A stretch of 64,000 nt of DNA, taken from the NCBI RefSeq assembly GCF_031202265.1, contig NZ_CP100604.1, forward strand, positions 6,120,501 to 6,184,500, written 5' to 3'. This document shows positions 26,947-34,905 of the stretch, piece by piece. Source of the DNA: Bradyrhizobium sp. Ash2021 (lineage in GTDB: Bacteria > Pseudomonadota > Alphaproteobacteria > Rhizobiales > Xanthobacteraceae). Positions within the stretch are counted from its first letter, which is position 1; every line of letters begins with the position of its first letter. The notes beneath the pieces were generated by a model. The model saw only the letters and a program-made list of their open reading frames with translations. It was not told the DNA's origin and did not search any database. A program made the position numbers and the translations under genes.

Positions 26947-27129
26947 TCACTCAACCAGCGCCCTTCCACCCTGCTCGCATCTACCCTTCGTAATCTCGAA
27001 AATGTAATACGGCCCGTCACCCGACAACTCGCGCGTGAACCGTCTCTCGCGCCCGACGCAGCCGACCTTGGTCATCGCGCCCTGCGAGCGCCAGTTGTGG
27101 TCGCCGATCCAAAACACCACCGTACCCAC
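26947..27129 (-). CDS. Small hypothetical protein downstream of lepB
   Basis: 60 residues from GTG 27129: MGTVVFWIGDHNWRSQGAMTKVGCVGRERRFTRELSGDGPYYIFEITKGRCEQGGRALVE. Not recognised. It starts 14 bases after the lepB stop on the same strand, consistent with translational coupling. Amino-acid make-up is balanced and codon use chromosome-like, so it is more likely real than most short frames. Two cysteines and many aromatic residues but no clear motif. Confidence 0.42.
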   Translation of the reverse strand: MGTVVFWIGDHNWRSQGAMTKVGCVGRERRFTRELSGDGPYYIFEITKGRCEQGGRALVE

Positions 27130-27142
27130 GAAGCTCGGGCGT

Positions 27143-27901
27143 TCAATGAATGAATGTACCTATCCGCTCGGAACGAGCGCCTGGCGCGACCGGGTCTGAA
27201 CCAGACGCGCGAGAGTAGAAGATCAGCCCGGCGCGGCCGACGATATTTTCCAGCGGGATATAGCCCACCGCTGAAAGCACCCGGCTATCGGTCGAATTGT
27301 CGCGGTTGTCGCCCATCACGAAGAAATGGCCTGCCGGCACCGTGTAGACATTGGTGTTGTCGTAAAAGCCGTTTTTGACGCAGTCCAGCGTCTCGTAACT
27401 GACGCCGTTCGGCAGGGTTTCGCGCCAGCGTTTTATCCTGGCGCCGTCGTTCGATCCGCAGGAATCTCCGCCTGCAAAATCGGCCAACGGCTCGTGCGCC
27501 ACCGCGATGCCGTTGATGTAAAGCTGCCCTTCCTTCATCTGAATGCGGTCGCCGGGCAGCCCCACGACGCGCTTGATGTAATCGGTTGAATCGTCTTTCG
27601 GTAGACGGAATACGACAACGTCGCCACGCGCCGGTTCTGACCCGAAAATACGTCCTGAAAACAGCCGTGGCGAAAACGGCAGCGAATAATGGGTGTAGCC
27701 ATAGGCATATTTCGAGACAAAGAAATAATCGCCGTACAGGACCGTCGGCGTCATCGAATTGCTTGGCATGTTGAAGGGTTGAAACAGGAAGGTGCGAAAC
27801 AGGATCGGGGAAAATACCAACGACAGCAAAATCACGGCCACGACGACAAGCGTAACCTTGATCCATCGTGATGGCGGGCTTGCTTGCTGAATCGCGGTCA
27901 T
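27143..27901 (-). CDS. lepB: Signal peptidase I
   Basis: 252 residues. One N-terminal membrane segment (VTLVVVAVILLSLVFSPIL) anchors the enzyme; the catalytic domain is periplasmic. Nucleophile S49 in MPSNSMTPTVLYGDYFFV and general base K110 in YIKRVVGLPGD are both present, as is GDNRDNSTDSRV, the C-terminal box E. It removes signal peptides from secreted proteins. Bradyrhizobium-type genomes usually carry more than one signal peptidase, and whether this copy is the essential one cannot be told. The ATG at 27901 overlaps, on the opposite strand, the first base of an ATG of a GST remnant. Confidence 0.95.
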   Translation of the reverse strand: MTAIQQASPPSRWIKVTLVVVAVILLSLVFSPILFRTFLFQPFNMPSNSMTPTVLYGDYFFVSKYAYGYTHYSLPFSPRLFSGRIFGSEPARGDVVVFRLPKDDSTDYIKRVVGLPGDRIQMKEGQLYINGIAVAHEPLADFAGGDSCGSNDGARIKRWRETLPNGVSYETLDCVKNGFYDNTNVYTVPAGHFFVMGDNRDNSTDSRVLSAVGYIPLENIVGRAGLIFYSRASGSDPVAPGARSERIGTFIH

Positions 27902-27948
27902 GAATTTTCAAGGCCCTGAGCGTTTCGGGCAAAATAGCCAAGATGACA

Positions 27949-28187
27949 GGAAGCGCAACGTCTCGGTCGCCGCCGAACATCTTGAAGGCAGGCAGTATCT
28001 GGTCGGCGAACGCTTCACCGTAGCGGACGCGTATTTCGGCTGGGCGCTGCTATTGCTCGGGCGCGGCGGCGTCGACGTGGCGCAGTGGCCGTCGCTGGTC
28101 GCCTATCTCGAACGCTTCCAGGCGCGGCCGCAGGTCAAGGCAGCCATCGGCATCGAGATGCAGTTGCGCAAGACCGCGGCGGTTTGA
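27949..28187 (+). pseudogene. Glutathione S-transferase C-terminal remnant
   Basis: About 80 codons reading KRNVSVAAEHLEGRQYLVGERFTVADAYFGWALLLL...WPSLVAYLERFQARPQVKAA, the C-terminal helical domain of a GST with the FTVADAY box. The whole thioredoxin-like N-terminal domain is missing, and the frame opens upstream only into the lepB leader. It is therefore a 3' fragment. An apparent ATG at 27900 belongs to the lepB start region and is not convincing as a GST start. Confidence 0.75.
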
Positions 28188-28203
28188 TCGCTCGCGCGCG
28201 GGC

Positions 28204-29427
28204 TCACTCCACCCGCGCCAGCACGGCGAGACGCTTGATGCCCTGGTTACGATAGGCATTGAGGAAGGCGTAATAGTCCTTGAAGGAAACGCAGCCGTTG
28301 GAATCGCCGTTGGGCCCGAGCATGTAGGTATGCGCCAGCAGGCCGCTGCGTCCAAAAATCTTGTCTTCGCCGCCGATCGGATTCAACCGCAAGGCCGGCA
28401 CGCCGTGGAACAACGCCTCGCGCGGCGTCAGCTCGTAGATATGCGGCGGCGTCACGCCTCGCATCCTGATGCGCGAGGAACGAGGATCGTCGAGCATGGA
28501 GCCGAGGCCGGAATGCGCTTCAAGCTTGGAGCCGTCGGGCAAATAGACCATGTGCGCGGAGACGTCATATACCGCGGTCTGCCGGTCATAGGGCGGCGAT
28601 CCGCCGAGCATCGGGTTCTGGTTGACGGTGGAAGGAATGCTGCCGGTGACGCTGGCGTCGGCAGAAGCGTAGGACAACAGCGATCCATGCGACGGCTGCT
28701 TGCCCCACAATTTTTCGACGATGGTTTGCTTCTCGTTGGAAGCAATCGACATCACGGCCGCCTTGGCGCGTTGCGCCATGTCGCGGACAGTGTCACCCGG
28801 CGTTTTTGCAGCGGTCTTTACTTCTGCGGGCTTGGCTTCAGCGGATTTTGCCTCGGCAGCCCGCGGCGTCGTCGGCGCCGGTACATTGAGTGCAACCTGG
28901 GTCGACGCGGCGGCGGGCGCCATTTCCTTTGGCTTCGGCGCTTCCGCTAATTTGGTTGCGGCCGCAGGTTTCGGCGCTTCGGCGACTTTCGATGCCTTTA
29001 CCGGCTCGGACGCCTCGGCGAGTGCGGGCGCGTCAGTTGGCGGCGCGACCTCTGCCACCTTCGAGGGTTCGCTTTGCGGCGCCGCGGCTGCAAACCTTTC
29101 GTTAAACATAATCGAAGGCTGCACGGTCTCGGGCTTCGACAAGACAGGCGCTGGCGCCGCAACGGACGCGAACACTTCATTGAAGGCCGGCGCCGCGGGA
29201 CGCGCCGCAACTGCGACCGGCCGCTTGATGACGGGTGCGTCGAACGCCGCGTTGTTCACCGACGGATAGATACCGGCGCCAAATACATTGGTATAAACGG
29301 TCCAGGCGCAGCCCAGCACGAGGCCTGCGATGGCCGCGCTGCCGAAGAAGTGTCGCGGGAAGATCTTGCGGGAAGATCGCTTGCGGTTGTGGGCCGCAAG
29401 GCCAAACGCACCGGTACTCGTACTCAT
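28204..29427 (-). CDS. DUF2778 / L,D-transpeptidase-like protein with N-terminal membrane anchor
   Basis: 407 residues from ATG 29427. An N-terminal transmembrane segment (FFGSAAIAGLVLGCAWTVYTNVFGAG) is followed by about 200 residues of Ala/Pro/Lys-rich, low-complexity linker with KPAEVKT and APKP repeats. The C-terminal domain (from about 270) has THPHIYELT-like PPHIYELTPREALFHGVP and ends in GLLAHTYML...DSNGCVSF, where H and C379 are the YkuD/DUF2778 catalytic pair. Related DUF2778 proteins cross-link or cut peptidoglycan, and some are T6SS effectors. No T6SS gene is nearby. A periplasm-spanning cell-wall enzyme is most likely. Confidence 0.82.
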   Translation of the reverse strand: MSTSTGAFGLAAHNRKRSSRKIFPRHFFGSAAIAGLVLGCAWTVYTNVFGAGIYPSVNNAAFDAPVIKRPVAVAARPAAPAFNEVFASVAAPAPVLSKPETVQPSIMFNERFAAAAPQSEPSKVAEVAPPTDAPALAEASEPVKASKVAEAPKPAAATKLAEAPKPKEMAPAAASTQVALNVPAPTTPRAAEAKSAEAKPAEVKTAAKTPGDTVRDMAQRAKAAVMSIASNEKQTIVEKLWGKQPSHGSLLSYASADASVTGSIPSTVNQNPMLGGSPPYDRQTAVYDVSAHMVYLPDGSKLEAHSGLGSMLDDPRSSRIRMRGVTPPHIYELTPREALFHGVPALRLNPIGGEDKIFGRSGLLAHTYMLGPNGDSNGCVSFKDYYAFLNAYRNQGIKRLAVLARVE

Positions 29428-29667
29428 TCGCCTTGCGTCCAGAACAGTTCCACTTGGTCCTCTTTGTTGCCGCGGCCGGAAAGTTCCGCCGCAGCATCTC
29501 GCAGAGGCGCGGAGCGTCATTAAGGCGAGTTTTAGTTAAATGCGGATTAAACGTCGGCCAATCTGAGGCATGCCAAAATGATTGCGGTGCATGCACAAAA
29601 TCACCCCGTATTCATGCGGGGGTTCCACAGCAATTGTGTCCGCGGTCAATGAATTCCGGGAACGCTC

Positions 29668-31164
29668 CTACTCCAGTTCCGGCGGCGGCGAGCGGTCGAA
29701 CACTTCGCCCTTCGGTCCCTCCAGCACATCGAGCGCGTAGGTTTCGATGGTGAGCGGGCCGCGCTTGCGCGGGACCTCGGCGACCTTCTCCACGCGGGCA
29801 AAAATGTCCTTCAGGGGATCGCCGGGCCAGACCTCGTGAACGTAGAGCAATTTGCCAGCAAGCTGCGACGCATTGGGTTCGGGCATATTGACCCAGCGGA
29901 TGCGCTGGCTCTGCTGCGCAACGCAGGTGCCCTTCGGCAGATAGAAGGCGAGCCAGCCGGTGGTGCCGTAATCCGGCGCGAATACGCAGGAAGCACCGGT
30001 GCGCGCCCGCACGGCTTCGATCTCGCGCGCCAGGTCGCGCCAGCCGACGCCGACGCTGCGCACCGTGGCGTCGCGGCGATAGCCCGTGAGCGCGCCGGTG
30101 TTGGCCTGCACGATCAACAGCGCAAACATCACGATGCCGGTCGGCGCCGCCCAGCGCAGGCAGAAGTCGACCATGCGCTGCTCGCGCACGTTCCATTGCG
30201 TCAGATTGGCGGCGACTGCAGCTGCGATCGCAAACGCCGGATAGACCGGCGCGAACCAGTTCGCCTCGACGCGGGCGTGCAGCGAATGCCAGACGAAATA
30301 GGCGACGATGGTCCAGAACGTCGTGTTGATCAGCGCGCGTGCCCCCAGCGCCCCGGCGCCGCGCTTGAACAGCGCGTAAAGCCCCATCGCGCCCAGGATC
30401 CACACCAGCGGTGTCGCAAATGCGATCTGCGTCGGAATCAATTCGGCGATGAAGGCCGGCCGGAAATCCGCGATCCGCGCGCGGCCCATCTGCTTGATGA
30501 AGGAAACCCAGCCGTGATCGGCGTTCCACAGGATGACTGGCGCGAACATCAAGAGCGCGACGAGGCCGCCGAGATAGAGCCATGGCGAGATCAGCCAGCG
30601 CCGCAGTTTTGGAACGGCGATCAGCCAGATTAGGATCGCCGGCCCGAAGAACAGCGCGGTGTATTTCGACAGCAGCGCCGCTCCCGTGGCGGCGCCGACC
30701 GCAAGCCACCAGGCGCCGCGTCCGGTCTGCAGCACCTTGGCCAGCGCAAACAGCACGAAGCTCGAAGCCACCAGCAACGGTGCATCCGGGGTGACGATCA
30801 TGGTGCCGACCGCCGCCATCAGCGTGACGTTGAGAAGGATCACCGAGGTCGACGCTAGCCGGCGGCCGCCGAACAGGATCGCAGCCGTGTGATACACCGC
30901 CCAGCTCATCGGCAGTGCCAGCAGGATCGAAATCAGCCGCACCCCGAGTTCGGTGTCGCCGGCAATCAGGGTGCCAAGACGGATCACGAGGGCGACCATC
31001 GGCGGATGATCGTAGTATCCGCCGGCCAGACTCTTCGACCACATCCAGTAATAGGCTTCGTCGAAGGTAAGCGGCGTGTAGGCGGCGGCGACCAGGCGCA
31101 GCACGACCAGCGCCAGGATCGTCAGAACCGTGTTGAGGACAGACCGCGCCTCGCTCGGGTTCAT
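29668..31164 (-). CDS. Glycosyltransferase family 39 (polyprenyl-phosphate-sugar dependent)
   Basis: 498 residues with about 11-12 hydrophobic segments. The first periplasmic loop has LTFDEAYYWMWSKSLAGGYYDHPPM, holding the catalytic Asp-Glu and the DHPPM motif of PMT_2 enzymes such as ArnT. These proteins move a sugar from undecaprenyl-phosphate-sugar to lipid A, a polysaccharide or a protein on the outer face of the inner membrane. The C-terminal periplasmic domain carries TFCVFAPDYG-like SCVFAPDYGTTGWLAFYLP. The GT2-GtrA gene just upstream on the same strand would supply the lipid-linked donor. Which sugar and acceptor cannot be read. Confidence 0.87.
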   Translation of the reverse strand: MNPSEARSVLNTVLTILALVVLRLVAAAYTPLTFDEAYYWMWSKSLAGGYYDHPPMVALVIRLGTLIAGDTELGVRLISILLALPMSWAVYHTAAILFGGRRLASTSVILLNVTLMAAVGTMIVTPDAPLLVASSFVLFALAKVLQTGRGAWWLAVGAATGAALLSKYTALFFGPAILIWLIAVPKLRRWLISPWLYLGGLVALLMFAPVILWNADHGWVSFIKQMGRARIADFRPAFIAELIPTQIAFATPLVWILGAMGLYALFKRGAGALGARALINTTFWTIVAYFVWHSLHARVEANWFAPVYPAFAIAAAVAANLTQWNVREQRMVDFCLRWAAPTGIVMFALLIVQANTGALTGYRRDATVRSVGVGWRDLAREIEAVRARTGASCVFAPDYGTTGWLAFYLPKGTCVAQQSQRIRWVNMPEPNASQLAGKLLYVHEVWPGDPLKDIFARVEKVAEVPRKRGPLTIETYALDVLEGPKGEVFDRSPPPELE

Positions 31165-31214
31165 TTTGGAGTCCTATCGGTCCTGATTGGATCAGGACTG
31201 AACTCCAGCCTATT

Positions 31215-31270
31215 GTTTCGACGCGTTTTCTTCACGCGAACCGGATATCCACTTCGCTTGAAGACGCTAT
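31215..31270. repeat. Rhizobial dispersed repeat 'ACGCGTTTTCTT-ACGCGAACCGG', copy 1
   Basis: TTTCGACGCGTTTTCTTCACGCGAACCGG...CCACTTCGCTTGAAGACGCT. This is the well-known short repeat of Bradyrhizobium/Rhodopseudomonas intergenic DNA (recalled). A diverged second copy is at 32510-32588, so the pair brackets the GT2-GtrA gene. Confidence 0.8.
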
Positions 31271-31273
31271 CCT

Positions 31274-32407
31274 TCATCGCTTGCGCCAGACGAACAGTCC
31301 GGACATCGCGTAGTTCCAGACCACGCCCATCAGCGCGCCGGCGGCGCCCGCGAGCCACCAGATCGGCTGCTGGTCGTAGACCGAGAACGCCACGCCGACA
31401 TTGGCGAACAGGCCGACGCTGCAGACGAGATAGAACAGCAGCAAGCCGCGCAGGATCGCAAAACCCTTCAGCCGCTGGTCGCGATAGGTGAGAAAATTGT
31501 TCAGGATGAAATTGCTGGTCATGGCGACAAACGCGCCGGCGGCCTGCGCTTCCGCAAACACCACGTTGAAGATCTCATGCGCGACGAACAGCGTGACCAG
31601 ATGCACGATCAGGCCGATCGAGCCGACCATCGCAAACAGCAGAAAGCGCAGCGACACCACGTCATGGGTCAGCTTCGCCAGTACCAGCCCGAGGAAATCC
31701 AGCGCCACCATGGAATCGAGCTTGCTCTCGCCGTGCTGGCGCGAGCCGAAGGTGAAGGGAACCTCGATCGTGCGCAGTTCGCCGCGCGCGGTGGCGATGA
31801 TGTCGAGCAGGATCTTGAAGCCCTGGGTGGAGAGCTGCGGCGCCAATTGCTCGAAGCGGTCGCGGCGGATCATGAAGAAGCCGCTCATGGGATCCTTGAC
31901 CTGGACCCCGAGCACGCGCTTGGCGACTTCGGTCGCCAGCTGACTGGCGCCGGCGCGCTGCTTGTTGAAACTGTCGGCGCTGCCGCCCTCGATATAGCGG
32001 CTGCCGACCACGAGCTCGGCCTCGCCGCTTTGCAATAGCCCGAACATCTTCGGCAGCTGCGACTCGTCATGCTGCAGATCGGCGTCGATCACCGCGGCAT
32101 AGGACCCGCTCGAGGCCAGGATGCCCTCGATGCAGGCGCCGGACAGTCCGCGGCGGCCGATCCGGCGGATGCAGCGGACGCGGGAATCCTGCCGCGCCAG
32201 GCCCCGCACCACTTCCCAGGTGCCGTCGGGGGAATTGTCGTCGACGAAGACGACTTCCCAGGCCACGCCTTTCAGCGTCGCGTCGAGCCGCCGGTACAGC
32301 ACGGTGACGTTGTCGCGCTCGTTGAAGGTGGGGACGACGACCGAAAGCTGGGGCAAACCGGTGGCCTGCGACGGGATTTCGGGGCCCGGTTTGATGGCTT
32401 CATTCAT
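31274..32407 (-). CDS. Bifunctional glycosyltransferase family 2 / GtrA membrane protein
   Basis: 377 residues from ATG 32407. Residues 1 to about 245 form a DPM1-like GT2 domain: LSVVVPTFNERDN, VDDNSPDGT, VIDADLQHDE (the metal-binding DxD) and MSGFFMIRRDRFE. Residues from about 255 on form four hydrophobic helices of the GtrA family, with the ending YAMSGLFVWRKR. Expected role: load a sugar onto undecaprenyl phosphate and flip or anchor it. With the GT39 gene 109 bases downstream it forms a donor-synthesis plus transfer pair, probably for lipid A or O-chain decoration. Flanked by two copies of a short dispersed repeat. Confidence 0.88.
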   Translation of the reverse strand: MNEAIKPGPEIPSQATGLPQLSVVVPTFNERDNVTVLYRRLDATLKGVAWEVVFVDDNSPDGTWEVVRGLARQDSRVRCIRRIGRRGLSGACIEGILASSGSYAAVIDADLQHDESQLPKMFGLLQSGEAELVVGSRYIEGGSADSFNKQRAGASQLATEVAKRVLGVQVKDPMSGFFMIRRDRFEQLAPQLSTQGFKILLDIIATARGELRTIEVPFTFGSRQHGESKLDSMVALDFLGLVLAKLTHDVVSLRFLLFAMVGSIGLIVHLVTLFVAHEIFNVVFAEAQAAGAFVAMTSNFILNNFLTYRDQRLKGFAILRGLLLFYLVCSVGLFANVGVAFSVYDQQPIWWLAGAAGALMGVVWNYAMSGLFVWRKR

Positions 32408-32509
32408 GACGGCCAAGCGTATATCCGCAGCCGCCAGCGCTGCCAAGGCAGGGTTCCGGGATGAAGGCTGGTCGGTGGAAAAAACCGGCCAAAACAGCCT
32501 GGTTGTTGG

Positions 32510-32588
32510 TTTGACGCGTTTTCTTTACGCGAACCGGTAGCCACCCTCGGATCAAGTCCGAGAGCATGCTTCGCTTGAAAACGCTCTA
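32510..32588. repeat. Rhizobial dispersed repeat 'ACGCGTTTTCTT-ACGCGAACCGG', copy 2
   Basis: TTTGACGCGTTTTCTTTACGCGAACCGGTAGCCACC, a small CTCGGA...TCCGAG hairpin insertion, then GCTTCGCTTGAAAACGCTCT. Same orientation as copy 1 at 31215-31270. Confidence 0.8.
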
Positions 32589-32745
32589 AAAATGCCAACG
32601 ACCACGAACAGAAGGGCGCGCGTACATCCGGCGCTGCCTGGCTATTCATGGTCGTCCCAGCGCCGGAGCTTCTTAAGCGTCGACGTCGCCGTTAGGGGCT
32701 AGATAGGGATGCGAGGGGCATTCCGCAAGGGACAACCCGCGTTAA

Positions 32746-32937
32746 TCAATTGGGCACTTCCCGGATCACCGGGCCCCTTGGCGCCGCTGGCGCCGGCTGC
32801 TCTGCCGCCGGCTGAGCGCTGGCCGGCTTGGCCGGCGGCTTGCCGAATTGCCCGATCGGACCATACGCGATTGCAGCCACCAGCACAACCGAAGCGATAA
32901 TAGCGCCCAAAATACCCGCGACTGACTGGGAACTCAT
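32746..32937 (-). CDS. Small single-pass membrane protein
   Basis: 63 residues: MSSQSVAGILGAIIASVVLVAAIAYGPIGQ is one clean membrane helix, followed by a Pro/Ala-rich tail KPPAKPASAQPAAEQPAPAAP ending REVPN. No family recognised. It reads as a bitopic inner-membrane protein with a flexible periplasmic or cytoplasmic tail. GGCGGGT lies at the ATG. Stands alone, 83 bases from the next minus-strand gene upstream. Confidence 0.6.
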   Translation of the reverse strand: MSSQSVAGILGAIIASVVLVAAIAYGPIGQFGKPPAKPASAQPAAEQPAPAAPRGPVIREVPN

Positions 32938-33020
32938 ACCCGCCGATCCCTTCTGTTCTGACGAATTGATATCATGGAAAATCGGGCCGAAGGAATAGGG
33001 CTCAAGGTCGGTGCTTTCAG

Positions 33021-33377
33021 CTACTTCGACGCCGCCTTGCGCCGGGCGAACGCCGTCACAATGTCCTTCTGGGCCAGGGCGATGGCGTTGTTGGCCGTCG
33101 TCATGTTGGCGCCGGCCTCATTGTCGGGAAACTGCATCGCAAGATAATCCACCAGCGCCACCCTGAAATTCTGCCGTTCGGAACGACAGGCGCCGGCGAT
33201 CAGCGCGACGAAATCCGCTTCCGACAGGTTCTTGTTGCCGTCCCGCGGATATTCCCGGGCGAGGCAGTTCCAATAGGAGTCGCGGCCCGACACCGCCAGC
33301 CGGTGCGCGTCGTCGACCTCGTCGGCAATCGCAACGGAGGTCATCATCGCCAGAATGCCCGCGATCATCATGCGCAT
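33021..33377 (-). CDS. Secreted conserved hypothetical protein
   Basis: 118 residues. Signal peptide MRMMIAGILAMMTSVAIADE with cleavage before DE likely. The mature part has two cysteines (WNCLAREYP and GACRSER) that may form a disulfide, and helices such as FRVALVDYLAMQFP. Periplasmic, unknown function. An AGGGAGAAG SD precedes the ATG. Two start codons (first and third residue) are possible. Confidence 0.7.
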   Translation of the reverse strand: MRMMIAGILAMMTSVAIADEVDDAHRLAVSGRDSYWNCLAREYPRDGNKNLSEADFVALIAGACRSERQNFRVALVDYLAMQFPDNEAGANMTTANNAIALAQKDIVTAFARRKAASK

Positions 33378-33523
33378 TGTTCTTCTCCCTTTTTTGTCAA
33401 TTTAGCTCGAACAACCGACGCGGGTAAGCGCGGACGTCGCATTTCCGGCGAACTGGCCAATCACGATTGGTTTGACTAGTCTCCGGCCCGAACAACGCCC
33501 CCCTCCTTTGAGACGAGCCCTCC

Positions 33524-34348
33524 GTGACCAAAGCCCCGAAGACCGCTTCCACCAAATCCGGCAACATTTATATCGGCATCGGCGGCTGGACCTTTGAGCC
33601 GTGGCGCGGCGTGTTCTATCCGGAAAAACTCACGCAGGCGAAGGAGCTTTCCTACGCCGCCTCGAAGCTGACATCGATCGAGATCAACGGCACCTATTAC
33701 GGCTCGCAGAAACCGGAGAGCTTTCGCAAATGGGCCCGCGAAGTGCCGGACGGTTTTGTGTTCTCGCTGAAAGGGCCGCGCTTCGCCACCAACCGTCGCG
33801 TGCTGGCGGAAGCCGGCGATTCCGTGAAGCGGTTTTATGATTCTGGCGTGCTGGAGCTCGGCGATCGCCTCGGCCCGGTACTCTGGCAATTCGCGCCGAC
33901 CAAGAAATTCGACGAAGCCGATTTCGGAAAATTTCTCGAATTGCTGCCGCGCAAACTCGACGGCCGCGCCCTGCGCCATGTGGTCGAAGTCCGGCACGAC
34001 AGTTTCTGCGTGCCTGATTTTATCGCGCTATTGCGCAAGTTCGACACCCCCGTCGTGTTCGCCGAGCACGGCAAGTATCCTGCGATTGCCGACATCGCCA
34101 GCGATTTTGTTTATGCCCGGCTGCAAAAAGGCAATGACGAACTGAAGACCTGCTATCCGCCCAAGCAACTCGATGCCTGGGCAAAGCGATTTCAGGCCTG
34201 GGCCGGCGGCGGCGAGCCGGACGATTTGCCGCGCGTCGATGACACAAAGCCGAAGAAGGCGCCGCGCGACGTGTTTGCCTACGTGATCCACGAGGGCAAG
34301 GTGCGCGCGCCTGCAGGCGCGATGGAATTGATCGAACGCGTGAAGTGA
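33524..34348 (+). CDS. DUF72 domain-containing protein (YecE-like)
   Basis: 274 residues beginning with GTG 33524. The TIM-barrel-like DUF72 landmarks are present: IYIGIGGWTFEPWRGVFYPEKL, SIEINGTYYGSQKPESFRKWAREVPDGFVFSLKGPRF, LGPVLWQFAP and VVEVRHDSF. The family is widespread, and its biochemical role is not firmly known. It ends 12 bases before the DUF488 gene, so the pair is cotranscribed. Confidence 0.9.
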   Translation: MTKAPKTASTKSGNIYIGIGGWTFEPWRGVFYPEKLTQAKELSYAASKLTSIEINGTYYGSQKPESFRKWAREVPDGFVFSLKGPRFATNRRVLAEAGDSVKRFYDSGVLELGDRLGPVLWQFAPTKKFDEADFGKFLELLPRKLDGRALRHVVEVRHDSFCVPDFIALLRKFDTPVVFAEHGKYPAIADIASDFVYARLQKGNDELKTCYPPKQLDAWAKRFQAWAGGGEPDDLPRVDDTKPKKAPRDVFAYVIHEGKVRAPAGAMELIERVK

Positions 34349-34360
34349 TCGGGGGATCCC

Positions 34361-34846
34361 ATGGCCAAGGGCGGGAAGAAGGCCGCGAAGAAGGCTGCGA
34401 AGCTCTTCACCATCGGCTATGAACAGACGCCCGCCAAGGCCGTACTCGACGAGCTCGAGCAGGCCGGCGTGAAACTGCTGGTCGATGTGCGCGCCATCGC
34501 GTCGTCCCGCCGTCCGGGCTTTTCCAAGAACCAGCTTGCGGCCGGGCTGGATGAGCGCGGCATCGCCTATCTGCACCTGCGCGGGCTCGGCACGCCGAAA
34601 GAGGGCCGCGAGGCGGCGCGCAGCGGTGAGTTCGACCGGTTGCACAAGATCTATTCAAAGCATCTGAAGACGCCACAGGCCAGGGAAGAGCTCGACGAGC
34701 TGTCGGCGCTGGTGCAGAAATCGGGACCCATCTGCATCCTCTGCTACGAGCGCGACCACAGGCATTGTCACCGGCAATGGATCGCGGAGATCATAGAGGA
34801 CCGCGACGGCATCAGTACCGAGAACCTGGTCGCGCCGCAGGTGTGA
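34361..34846 (+). CDS. DUF488 domain-containing protein
   Basis: 161 residues with a short lysine-rich N-terminus (MAKGGKKAAKKAAK). The domain follows: FTIGYEQTPAKAVLDELEQAGVKLLVDVRAIASSRRPGFSK, YLHLRGLG and ICILCYERDHRHCHRQWIAEII. The terminal cysteine/histidine cluster CYERDHRHCHR is diagnostic of DUF488. Biochemical role unknown; the family often pairs with DUF72. Placed 12 bases after the DUF72 gene. Confidence 0.9.
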   Translation: MAKGGKKAAKKAAKLFTIGYEQTPAKAVLDELEQAGVKLLVDVRAIASSRRPGFSKNQLAAGLDERGIAYLHLRGLGTPKEGREAARSGEFDRLHKIYSKHLKTPQAREELDELSALVQKSGPICILCYERDHRHCHRQWIAEIIEDRDGISTENLVAPQV

Positions 34847-34854
34847 GGTTTCGC

Positions 34855-34888
34855 CGTCATTGCGAGGAGCCACCGGGTCGCAATGACG
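34855..34888. repeat. Minimal CGTCATTGCGAG-family repeat
   Basis: CGTCATTGCGAGGAGCCACCGGGTCGCAATGACG: the outer arms alone joined through a short loop, the smallest copy in the window. Between convergent DUF488 and PhzF genes. Confidence 0.82.
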
Positions 34889-34905
34889 GACTCCCTGCCT
34901 CAAGC

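Noticed and set aside
27900..27950. ATG start for a GST-like protein
   Set aside because: The first ~16 codons are lepB leader antisense; the GST N-terminal domain is absent, so this is a fragment not a gene.
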